The position numbers were made by a program, and so were the translations under genes. Shown here piece after piece: positions 35,528 to 43,343 of a DNA stretch of 64,000 nucleotides (positions are counted from its first letter, which is position 1; every line of letters begins with the position of its first letter). The notes under the pieces were generated by a model. The model worked only from the letters and a program-made list of their open reading frames with translations, was not told the origin of the DNA and did no database searches. Source of the stretch: Cyanobacteria bacterium REEB459 (lineage in GTDB: Bacteria > Cyanobacteriota > Cyanobacteriia > Phormidesmidales > Phormidesmidaceae); contig JAGWXD010000001.1 in NCBI GenBank assembly GCA_018970085.1, positions 124,001 through 188,000 of the forward strand, in the 5' to 3' direction.

Positions 35528-35755
35528 TAACCATGATCAGAGCCAGGACAGGTGTACTCAAGCGCGGTTTTGTTTACTATAGCAAAGCTCAGGCAGGATA
35601 ACACGCTCAATCCCGTGGAGGACGCCAAGGATCTACTGTGGTACCCTGTTAACTGTAGGGTGATAGTTAAAATACTGGCTTAGATCTGGTGGTTAGGTTA
35701 CGGGCCAGGCGACCCCCTAGAGATCGTCTCCAGGGTTCTGAGCAAAACCACAGTA

Positions 35756-35829
35756 CGGGATGTAGCGCAGCTTGGTAGCGCACTTCGTTCGGGACGAAGG
35801 GGCCGTGGGTTCGAATCCCGCCATCCCGA
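35756..35829 (+). tRNA. tRNA-Pro (CGG)
   Basis: 74 nt. Acceptor CGGGATG/CATCCCG, D arm GCGC/GCGC, anticodon loop TTCGGGA (CGG), T arm GTGGG-TTCGAAT-CCCGC, discriminator A. Its last 18 nt and the flanking sequence are duplicated 83 bp downstream. Confidence 0.97.
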
Positions 35830-35963
35830 TTTACCTATACACCGCTCGAACCCTTACGGCCTGGGGCCGTGGGTAGCCTGCGGCAAGCACGCTACGAATC
35901 CCGCCATCCCGATTTACCTATACACCGCTCGAACCCTTGCGGCCCGGGGCCGTAGGTAGCCTG
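35812..35963 (+). repeat. Tandem duplication of the tRNA-Pro 3' tail plus flank
   Basis: Two 69-bp copies, 35812-35880 and 35895-35963, period 83 bp, with three mismatches. Each starts with the last 18 nt of tRNA-Pro (CGAATCCCGCCATCCCGA) and contains a hairpin (ACGGCC-TGG-GGCCGT in copy 1) that may be the tRNA terminator. The second tail is not a functional tRNA. Either a replication-slippage duplication or the scar of an integrative element. Confidence 0.85.
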
Positions 35964-36017
35964 GAGCCAACGCCCCAGGGCTATAATTTGCAGATCGCTT
36001 GCCTCCAAGGTCAGGCT

Positions 36018-36731
36018 CTATCCTGGTAATTTAGGCTGGTCTGATCCGTCTAGTCTTTGTAAACGCCGGGAGACTTCCTCGTCGAGGCTGAGTTGCTCCA
36101 GGTCTGATGTTAGTTTTTCGGCGGGATTTTCCGACAGTTCTGCCAGGGCCTGGCTACGTAAATGCCGTCCCTTCACTGCTTCTTTGGCTGTTTCAAAGGA
36201 GGAGCGAGCGGAGCCGATATCAAACTCGTTATTGACTTTAGCAATAGACTCCAGGGCACTATTAATTTCCGCCAGGTCTTTAATATTCTGCATGTCAGTT
36301 TTATACTGCTCTAGCTTCAACCGTTCCCGATTTAGTTTTTCTTTAGAGGTCTCAACAAATTTTTCAGCCTGCTGTACCTGACTTTCCAGCTGGGGCAGCA
36401 GATTTTCTACCTGAATTGCCCTGGTCATGGCCAGGCGGGCGGCTTCTACCTGGCCCGATCGCTGAGCCAGGGCGGCTTGCTCCTCAAACCGCTTGAACTC
36501 CATCACCTTATCTTGATACTTTTGTTTGGCTCGCTGGTAGGCACCCACCTGCATAGATACAGCGGCAGCGAGTTTTTGCACAGAGTCCTGCATCGCTTGG
36601 AGAGATTCTTCAGCGACTGCCACCGCCACCTTCCCGCCTGACTCTACGGGAATTCCCCACAACCAGTTCCAGGTGCCCACCAGGGTTCGTCCGGCTCGAT
36701 CTCCCATCAACCAGTAGATAAAGTTCCTCAT
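36018..36731 (-). CDS. PspA/IM30-like coiled-coil protein with unusual N-terminus
   Basis: 237 residues. The central part (about 40-200) is a long coiled coil as in PspA/IM30 (AVSMQVGAYQRAKQKYQDKV; AEKFVETSKEKLNRERLKLEQ). PspA-family proteins stabilise membranes as ESCRT-III-like polymers. The N-terminus (MRNFIYWLMGDRAGRTLVGT then WNWLWGIPVESGG) is aromatic and unlike the amphipathic helix of PspA or Vipp1, so it is a divergent paralogue and probably not Vipp1 itself. Start: ATG 36731 with GAGGATC upstream. Confidence 0.8.
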   Translation of the reverse strand: MRNFIYWLMGDRAGRTLVGTWNWLWGIPVESGGKVAVAVAEESLQAMQDSVQKLAAAVSMQVGAYQRAKQKYQDKVMEFKRFEEQAALAQRSGQVEAARLAMTRAIQVENLLPQLESQVQQAEKFVETSKEKLNRERLKLEQYKTDMQNIKDLAEINSALESIAKVNNEFDIGSARSSFETAKEAVKGRHLRSQALAELSENPAEKLTSDLEQLSLDEEVSRRLQRLDGSDQPKLPG

Positions 36732-36885
36732 AAAGATCCTCTAGGTGTTGCCAGGCCATGATTATGGAGCCATTATAGCTTCGGCTTTCCTGATTCCCAA
36801 GCCGCACCTCGATAGAGATCGGTGCATGGGGGGTCAGACCCTTACAGCCTACCAGCCCACCTACCGCTAAGATCTTCACTATAAG

Positions 36886-36942
36886 CATGGCTTGTGCTAA
36901 TTTCCCTCTCTGTGCAGGGCCGCTCCGGCGGCCCTTTTTATT
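36886..36942 (+). ncRNA. Candidate small RNA ending in an orphan terminator
   Basis: TATAAG at 36880-36885 could be a -10 box; the following 50-60 nt have a CU-rich open stretch (TTTCCCTCTCTGTGC, 36901-36915) and then the terminator hairpin. The plan, a short 5' part, an unpaired CU-rich segment, a 3' terminator, resembles Yfr1-type cyanobacterial sRNAs, but the Yfr1 core sequence ACTCCTCACAC is absent. Confidence 0.3.
36916..36939 (+). terminator. Orphan Rho-independent terminator
   Basis: Perfect 8-bp stem AGGGCCGC (36916-36923) / GCGGCCCT (36928-36935), TCCG tetraloop, followed by TTTT, then ATT. No plus-strand gene precedes it. Confidence 0.8.
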
Positions 36943-37194
36943 GGCTATTGCAGACTAGAACAGATTGCCCGGTAGAGCCAGCTATTGCCTGGCGGTAAGT
37001 TTTCTGTTGTCGCCAGCATTCCTGCCGCTAGAAGCTATACATTAGAAAATATTCAGGGTGTATCAGGGCTGACCTGTTCGGGTTGGTAGGGGGGGCCTGG
37101 TTCAGTGTTTCTGGCCGCTACTTGTCTGCCTGACAGCCCCTGGCTGCCAGGGTTTAATTTGGATTCCACCGCGACACTGGTTAGGATAGGGTAT

Positions 37195-38313
37195 ATGACA
37201 TCTACACCATCTCCCATTCGTTGGGGCATTTTAGGGTCAGGGGCGATCGCCCGCCAATTCGCCCAGGGGTTAAGGGTAGTCCCGGGGTCCCAACTGTGGG
37301 CAATTGGCTCTCGAGCAGCCGCTACAGCGGAGGAATTTGCCCGAATTTACCAGGTTCCCAAGGCTTACAGCAGCTACCAAGACCTGGTTGAGGATCCAGC
37401 GGTTGATGTGGTGTATGTGGCCACCCCCCACCTGCGCCATCAACATGACTGCCTGCTATGTCTGGAGGCAGGCAAGGCCGTACTATGCGAAAAGCCCCTG
37501 GCAATGACGGCCAGCGCCGCCCAAGAGATTATCGACCAAGCCCGCCAACAGCAGGTGTTCTGCATGGAAGCGATGTGGATGCGCTTTATGCCACTGATCC
37601 AGCGGGTTAAGCAAATCATCGACAAGGGAGACATCGGTGAGATTTTAACCCTAACGGCCGAGTTTGGCTATCCTACAGAATTTGACCCACAAAATCGGTT
37701 TTTCAATCCTGCCCTCGGCGGTGGAGCCCTGCTTGATCGCGGTAGTTACCCTCTTTCTCTGGCCTTTTACCTGCTGGGTGAACCCCTGGCCGTAACCGGA
37801 CAGGCCTACCTGGGGAACACCGGGGTTGATGAGCAGTCGGCCTATCTACTATCCTATGGGGGAGGCGCGATCGCTCAGCTTTCCGCCTCCCTACGGGCCT
37901 ACACTACCAATAGGGCTACCATTACAGGAACGACCGGAAGAATTATTATTCATCCACCCTTTTGCCGGCCCGATCATATTTCCATTACTCCTCTATCGCC
38001 AGAACCGGTGGTCACTACCCACTCCCCCTACCGTTCCCCGACTGGCCTGAAAGCTCGTCTAGAGAATCAGGTAAAGCAGCTACCTGGGGTGAAACAGATA
38101 GCCAACCGGTTACGGGATCGAACCCAAACCCTTTGGTCTGCCCCTGTCGGTAATGGCCTCAACTACGAAGCCGCAGAGGTAAACCAATGCTTACGCCAGG
38201 GCCTACTAGAAAGTTCGATTATGCCCTTAGAAGAATCGTTGCGAATTCTACAGGTGATGGACAAACTCCGACAACAGTGGGGGTTAGCCTATCCCCAGGA
38301 TCTGCAGATCTAG
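37195..38313 (+). CDS. Gfo/Idh/MocA family NAD(P)-dependent oxidoreductase
   Basis: 372 residues. The Rossmann fold starts IRWGILGSGAIARQFAQGL; the catalytic EKP motif is in CEKPLAMTASAAQEI, and FCMEAMWMRFMPLIQRV is typical of the dihydrodiol dehydrogenase/glucose-fructose-like branch. The substrate, probably a sugar or cyclitol, is unknown. ATG 37195 is chosen because the Rossmann motif follows directly; the 30 extra codons from 37105 look non-coding. The next gene downstream, a flippase, might suggest polysaccharide metabolism, but 243 bp separate them. Confidence 0.9.
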   Translation: MTSTPSPIRWGILGSGAIARQFAQGLRVVPGSQLWAIGSRAAATAEEFARIYQVPKAYSSYQDLVEDPAVDVVYVATPHLRHQHDCLLCLEAGKAVLCEKPLAMTASAAQEIIDQARQQQVFCMEAMWMRFMPLIQRVKQIIDKGDIGEILTLTAEFGYPTEFDPQNRFFNPALGGGALLDRGSYPLSLAFYLLGEPLAVTGQAYLGNTGVDEQSAYLLSYGGGAIAQLSASLRAYTTNRATITGTTGRIIIHPPFCRPDHISITPLSPEPVVTTHSPYRSPTGLKARLENQVKQLPGVKQIANRLRDRTQTLWSAPVGNGLNYEAAEVNQCLRQGLLESSIMPLEESLRILQVMDKLRQQWGLAYPQDLQI

Positions 38314-38556
38314 GTCTATCAGTCTGGCCTGGTCATCTATAATTAAAATTTCTGAGCGTTGATCTGCTGCGGACTGCCCTACGTTTTGCCTGACCCTGAT
38401 GTCACCGGGGCTTGAGACAGAGGCTGGGGCTTCTAGCTGTGCCTCACTGTCCTACCTCGAAGCAGGAGCAGTTCACGCCCGGATCAGACACCCTTGAGGC
38501 TCTATAGAAGACCCCTGGGCACTATGGATGTCTGTTCTCCCTTGAGCCCATAGCCT

Positions 38557-39897
38557 ATGTCTATATCCTGGTTGACCGACCTACCCAGGGTCATCGGTCA
38601 AAAACTGAAGGAGTCTGAGACACTGCAGATCACAGTCAACATGAGCTGGCTGTTAGCCGATAAGGTTTTAAGAATCGTTATCAGCATTTTTCTAGGTGCG
38701 TGGGTTGCCAGATACCTGGGCCCAGCGGAATTTGGTACCCTTAACTACGCAGTCGCCTTCGTAGCTCTTTTTGGTAGCCTTGCCAGCCTGGGCTTAGATG
38801 AGGTTGTCATTCGAGATATTGTTAAATATCCTGGACAAAAAGACCTTCTAATCAATACGGCTTTGGCCTTGAGAGTGACAGCCACAGTCATTAATACTGT
38901 GTTCATAACTGCGATCTCGCTGTGGTTGTACTCAAATCAGAGGACGACAAGAGACATTATTATAATCACCGCTATCATAGTGGTTCCACAAATAATCTCC
39001 GAAACCATTGATATTTGGTTCAAATCTCAGGTCAATTCCAGGACCAGCATTATAGTTAGAGATTTTTCCTTACTCCTCTCCAGTGCCCTCAAAATCATCC
39101 TGGTCGTTAACCAGGCAACCCTGATTGCCTTTGTTTGGGCTAGCTTTTTAGAATTTACAACAGCAGCTATTGGATTAATATACCTATACGTTGGCGGTGG
39201 CCATAGCCTAAGTCTTAACTTAATAGATCTAAGGTTAGCAAAACGCCTGCTACGGGATAGCTGGCCCTTTATATTTTCGGGATTAGCAATTATTTTTTAT
39301 ATGCGAATCGACCAGATTATGATTTCAACGATGATTGGCAGCCAGGAAAACGGTCTTTACTCCGCCGCTGTTAAATTGGCTGAAGTCTGGTATTTTATTC
39401 CAATTGTGATTATGTCATCTTACTATCCTAAAATTATCTCTCTAAAGGAGAAAGACAAGATTTTATTTCATAAAAATCTAGAGGATCTATGTCGTCTAAT
39501 GACTGTGATTGCCTATGGCACATCCCTGCCGTTCAGCCTTTTTTCTGGGCCCATTATTAGCCTATTTTATGGCTCCCAGTATCAGGCTTCGGCCCCCATG
39601 CTGGCAGTCATGATCTGGACTACTCTGTTTGTCAATATCGGCGCTGTCAAGGGTGCTCTAATCACGATTATGAATTGGGGTAAGTTGAATCTCTTCACCA
39701 TGGTGATTGCCTGCCTGGCTAATATCGCTTTAAATTTTCTGCTAATCCCCAAGTATGGGGGGGTGGGGGCGGCAACGGCCACCTTGGTGGCCCAGGCCCT
39801 TTCTGCCTACGGCCTGTGCTTTTGTCTCCCTCAGTTGCGGCAGACCGCTGTCATGATGACTAAGGCAATGACCCTGAGCTGGATATTGAGAGCTTAA
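38557..39897 (+). CDS. Polysaccharide flippase (Wzx/MATE-like MOP superfamily)
   Basis: 446 residues with about 12-14 transmembrane helices. The N-terminus after a short cytoplasmic part reads SWLLADKVLRIVISIFLGAW then RYLGPAEFGTLNYAVAFV, typical of Wzx/RfbX flippases. The central part has FSGLAIIFYMRIDQIMISTM and the polar VKLAEVWYF. It moves undecaprenyl-linked sugars across the inner membrane for LPS, capsule or exopolysaccharide. The interior is visibly richer in A+T (for example 38940-39480) than neighbours, a possible sign of transfer. No glycosyltransferases are adjacent. Confidence 0.88.
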   Translation: MSISWLTDLPRVIGQKLKESETLQITVNMSWLLADKVLRIVISIFLGAWVARYLGPAEFGTLNYAVAFVALFGSLASLGLDEVVIRDIVKYPGQKDLLINTALALRVTATVINTVFITAISLWLYSNQRTTRDIIIITAIIVVPQIISETIDIWFKSQVNSRTSIIVRDFSLLLSSALKIILVVNQATLIAFVWASFLEFTTAAIGLIYLYVGGGHSLSLNLIDLRLAKRLLRDSWPFIFSGLAIIFYMRIDQIMISTMIGSQENGLYSAAVKLAEVWYFIPIVIMSSYYPKIISLKEKDKILFHKNLEDLCRLMTVIAYGTSLPFSLFSGPIISLFYGSQYQASAPMLAVMIWTTLFVNIGAVKGALITIMNWGKLNLFTMVIACLANIALNFLLIPKYGGVGAATATLVAQALSAYGLCFCLPQLRQTAVMMTKAMTLSWILRA

Positions 39898-40374
39898 TAA
39901 GCCCCCTAGATCTTGATGCAATGGTCAACCACCTAGCCATTCCATAGCCTATGGGTCGACCCATCAGGGCAGGCGTTTGGCGCCGGACTATGGTGGCGAT
40001 CGCCCTAGGGTTTCAACTTAAACCTTGACCTTGGGGTCTGCCAGCCGATCTCCCCCCCGGCGAGAGAGCCCTGATGGTGAGATTTGAGCCATCGCCTGGC
40101 TGCTTGCTTACCCACTGATTAAACCTAAACCTGCCTGTAACCTAAACCCGCCTGTAAATAGTTGGGTAGTTTCTGGGAAACCTAGGACCTGTTGAGAAAT
40201 ACCTGGGTAAAGCAGCCTTTGAACTGCGTTTGTATGGGTAGGAACCAGCAGACTCCGGAGACGATTTTGAAAAAACCTGATTGTTTCCGGATTTGATTGG
40301 TGAACTTCTGTATACAGAAGAATTCAGGGCTATAGGTAACGTCTTTTTCTATCTACCGTTCATCCGTCCTTCCC
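39898..40374. promoter_or_regulatory. Upstream region of the GGDEF-EAL gene with a perfect palindrome and a 17-bp tandem repeat
   Basis: About 477 bp without a gene. A perfect 16-bp palindrome CTTCTGTATACAGAAG (40305-40320) lies 55 bp before the ATG, in a position for an operator. A 17-bp tandem duplication lies at 40123-40156 (ACCTAAACCTGCCTGTA, one mismatch). Confidence 0.45.
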
Positions 40375-42960
40375 ATGGTGCATTTTCGATCGCGGCCGCT
40401 GACCTTCGGCCTTCAGCCGTTGGCAACCGGCTTTATTAAGCATCTCAACTTTGGCAGCCGCGCTATCCTGCTATCTAGTCTACTGGCCCTGGCTCTGGTG
40501 AGTGGTCTGAAGCGGCTGGGTTTGTTCCAACCCCTTGAGACCCGCAGCTATGACTTAATGACCCGGTTGCAGCCCTATCGCCCCCCCGATCCCCGTTTAC
40601 TAATTGTCGAAATTACTGAAGCAGATTTAGAAACCTATGGCTGGCCCCTATCAGACCAGAAGGTAGCTGATGTGATTAACGCCTTGCAGAAATATCAACC
40701 CGCTATGGTTGGGCTCGATCTCTACCGCAATATCGCCCAATCAGAGGGTAGGGAGGCGCTGATGAAGGCATTTCGGGCTCCTAATGTAATTGGCATTATG
40801 AACGTCGGGCAGCAGCCTGGGGAAGGAGAGGTGCCAGCTCCGCCACAGTGGTCTAAACAACAGGTCGGATTTAACGACTTTGCCTTAGACCCAGATGGGG
40901 TCGTGCGCCGTAGTTTGCTCTACGTCGGGGACGAGCGCCAGCCCTATTACTCCTTTCCCTTACGGTTAGCCCTGGGCTACTACAAAAATCCAGGGCTGAC
41001 AGCGGACGCCCATGGTAATCAATTACGGATTGGCGCTGCTAATCTACCTGCTTTAATGAAAGGAGATGGGGGTTACTCCCAAATTGATGACCATGGCTAT
41101 CAGATATTACTGAACTATCGCACTCCCTACGCCCCTGCTAGAACCTTAACCATTCAACAGGTAATGAGCGGTAGGTTTTCCCCTGAATGGGTACGGCACC
41201 GTATTGTTTTAATTGGCACAACCGCCTCTAGTCTCAAGGACGAATTCTTTACCCCCTTTAGCCTGGAGCAATCCAGCCGGTTTATGATGTCTGGGGTAGA
41301 AGTTCATGCCCAGAGTCTCAGCCAGATCCTTGATGCGATCGCAGGTAAACCAACTCTTTACCGCTTTTTGCCCCAGTGGGGCGAGTTTCTCTGGCTGACC
41401 GGCTGGATTCTAATAGCAGGCCTGCTGGTCTGGACTATTCGTAATCCAATACTGCTGATTGTGGCTAGCAGTTCGCTGATTCTTCTAATTGCCCTGGGCA
41501 ATTACCTGGGCCTCAACTATCTGTGGTGGATTCCCACCGTAGAGCCCATTGCTGGTTTCTTACTAGCAGCCGGCATGGTAGTCGCCCAGAAAGCTCTTTA
41601 CCGCAGTACCTACGACCAGTTGACCGCGCTGCCGGGTCGGGATGTGTTTTTAGAACACCTGAAACGGGAACTGAAGCATCAGCAGCGCAACCACCTAGAT
41701 ACAGTTCTAACAGTGGTTTTTCTGGATATTGATCGCTTCAAATTGATTAACCAGTCCTTTGGCCACTCCGTTGGCGATCAGGTTTTACAAGCCATTACTC
41801 GCCGGCTATTGCAGATTCTACCAGAATCAGCCCAACTGGCCAGGGTGGGAGGAGACGAATTTGCCTTTTTGCTGCCGATGACGGAGCAAGCCAGTGTGGA
41901 AAAACAGTTGAATCAGATCCAGGCAGAGTTATCTCAGCCGATTACCATAGCCAAACATCGCCTGTCTATTACCGGCAGTATGGGGGTCATAATTAGCCGC
42001 GACGATCAAGCTACCAAGCCAGAAGACCTGCTGCGCGATGCTCATACCGCCATGTATCGAGCCAAGGCCACTGGCGAAGATCGTTACGAGGTGTTTGCCA
42101 CCACCATGCGTGAAGAGGCGGTTCGCCGCTTAGAACTAGAAAGCCAACTGTTGCATGGCTTTGAGAACCAGGAATTTCTGCTACATTACCAGCCCATCGT
42201 GTGCCTGGAGACTTTCATGAAAACCGGTACCCTCAAGTTGACGGGCTTTGAGGCACTGCTGCGATGGTATCGCCCAGGGGAAGGCTTTGTATCACCGGGA
42301 CAATTCATTCAGGTGATGGAGGAAACCGGGCTGATTATTACCGTGGGGCAGTGGATTTTTCGTCAGGCTTGTCAGCAGTTGAAGCAGTGGACGGAGGAAT
42401 TTCCCGATCTTCCTCTAAAAATGAGTATTAATCTTTCTCGTCGGCAATTTCAACAGGTGGACCTGGTGACTCAGTTTGCCGACTGTCTGAATAGTCTCAA
42501 CGTAGATGGTCGGCAAATTCAGCTAGAAATCACCGAAAGTATGATTATGCGCAATGTCGAAGAAAGTCGCCAGGTGATGGAGAACCTCAAGGCTTTGGGG
42601 CTCCAGCTAGCGATTGACGACTTTGGTACCGGCTACTCATCCCTCAGCCATCTGCACCGTTTTCCTACCGATACCCTGAAAATCGATCGTACCTTTGTCG
42701 GTCGGATGGAGGACGAAGAGTCTGAGGATTGTGAGATTGTTCAAACCATTATCGATCTGGGACGTAATCTGGGCATGACCCTGATCGCAGAAGGCATTGA
42801 AAGCCCAACGCAAGTGGATATGTTGTTATCCATGGGGTGTTTGTATGGTCAGGGCTATCTATTTGCGAAACCCCTGAGTGGGGCAGACGCCACCCAGTTA
42901 ATTGGGACCCAGCCAGGGTGCTGCACCTATCATCTAGAACCCGATCAGCTGGTGAGTTAG
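40375..42960 (+). CDS. CHASE2-GGDEF-EAL membrane protein (cyclic-di-GMP turnover)
   Basis: 861 residues. An N-terminal helix (about 25-45) leads to a CHASE2 sensor (about 50-320), then three transmembrane helices (about 335-405), GGDEF (about 415-570) and EAL (about 590-840). The GGDEF signature is intact (RVGGDEFAFLL, 492-496), but the product-inhibition site RxxD just before it is absent. The EAL domain keeps EAL (626-628), SINLS, EITES, DDFGTGYSSL and LKIDRTF, so phosphodiesterase activity is likely. It can make and degrade c-di-GMP in response to a periplasmic signal; which activity dominates cannot be read. A 16-bp palindrome lies upstream. Confidence 0.94.
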   Translation: MVHFRSRPLTFGLQPLATGFIKHLNFGSRAILLSSLLALALVSGLKRLGLFQPLETRSYDLMTRLQPYRPPDPRLLIVEITEADLETYGWPLSDQKVADVINALQKYQPAMVGLDLYRNIAQSEGREALMKAFRAPNVIGIMNVGQQPGEGEVPAPPQWSKQQVGFNDFALDPDGVVRRSLLYVGDERQPYYSFPLRLALGYYKNPGLTADAHGNQLRIGAANLPALMKGDGGYSQIDDHGYQILLNYRTPYAPARTLTIQQVMSGRFSPEWVRHRIVLIGTTASSLKDEFFTPFSLEQSSRFMMSGVEVHAQSLSQILDAIAGKPTLYRFLPQWGEFLWLTGWILIAGLLVWTIRNPILLIVASSSLILLIALGNYLGLNYLWWIPTVEPIAGFLLAAGMVVAQKALYRSTYDQLTALPGRDVFLEHLKRELKHQQRNHLDTVLTVVFLDIDRFKLINQSFGHSVGDQVLQAITRRLLQILPESAQLARVGGDEFAFLLPMTEQASVEKQLNQIQAELSQPITIAKHRLSITGSMGVIISRDDQATKPEDLLRDAHTAMYRAKATGEDRYEVFATTMREEAVRRLELESQLLHGFENQEFLLHYQPIVCLETFMKTGTLKLTGFEALLRWYRPGEGFVSPGQFIQVMEETGLIITVGQWIFRQACQQLKQWTEEFPDLPLKMSINLSRRQFQQVDLVTQFADCLNSLNVDGRQIQLEITESMIMRNVEESRQVMENLKALGLQLAIDDFGTGYSSLSHLHRFPTDTLKIDRTFVGRMEDEESEDCEIVQTIIDLGRNLGMTLIAEGIESPTQVDMLLSMGCLYGQGYLFAKPLSGADATQLIGTQPGCCTYHLEPDQLVS

Positions 42961-43015
42961 GGGGTTAAGGCCAGACCAAGGGGGCTGGATCTACCCTGGC
43001 TCCTGAGATCTACGT

Positions 43016-43076
43016 AGTCAGGCCAGAGAACTGGGCGAAAACTGCCCTAGGCCTGACCTCAGGCTCTATTTTTTTT
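43016..43076 (+). terminator. Probable terminator of the GGDEF-EAL gene
   Basis: Outer arms GTCAGGCC (43017-43024) and GGCCTGAC (43050-43057) enclose an inner GGGC/GCCC hairpin; eight T follow at about 43069-43076. The large loop makes it atypical. Confidence 0.55.
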
Positions 43077-43343
43077 AGCCCTGCTGCCAACCCTGCGGTC
43101 TTGGAGAAAAAGGTTAAGACCTGCAAAGAAGACCTTAAAGAACCGTATTAATTGACTGCTTTTGCCTCCCTAGATCCTAGGATGGAGAGGCAAGGCAGGT
43201 TGGCTGGTAGAGTTGCTTCCTGCACTCAGATCCTCGATATCCTTAGCTGACCAAGCCTAGCTCGAACAGATACACTCCCTGACCGGCGCCATGATCAGAC
43301 GTCACTGGTGAGGGAAGATTCATCAGGAATCAGGAGAATTTCT
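43077..43343. promoter_or_regulatory. Upstream region of ppsA
   Basis: AT-rich sequence between terminator and gene; the promoter was not located. CAGGAG (43331-43336) is placed 7 nt before ATG 43344 and decides that start over an in-frame GTG at 43308. Confidence 0.4.

Larger units (their letters stand above)
36732..37194. other. Intergenic region with a probable small RNA and terminator
   Basis: 463 bp without a protein gene. It contains a strong plus-strand terminator (36916-36939) with no plus-strand gene upstream for 1 kb, described separately. The frame 36610-36888 on the minus strand overlaps the PspA-like gene and is rejected. The upstream extension of the Gfo/Idh/MocA frame (from 37105) is not protein-like. 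Confidence 0.4.

Noticed and set aside
35895-35912. Second tRNA gene after tRNA-Pro(CGG)
   Set aside because: Only the last 18 nt of a tRNA are present.
36610-36888. Lipoprotein-like minus-strand frame (MLIVKILAVGGLVGC)
   Set aside because: More than half overlaps the PspA-like gene in another frame, and the tail is Gly/Arg-rich shadow sequence.
36886-36942. Yfr1 itself
   Set aside because: The conserved core ACTCCTCACAC is absent; only the general plan is similar.
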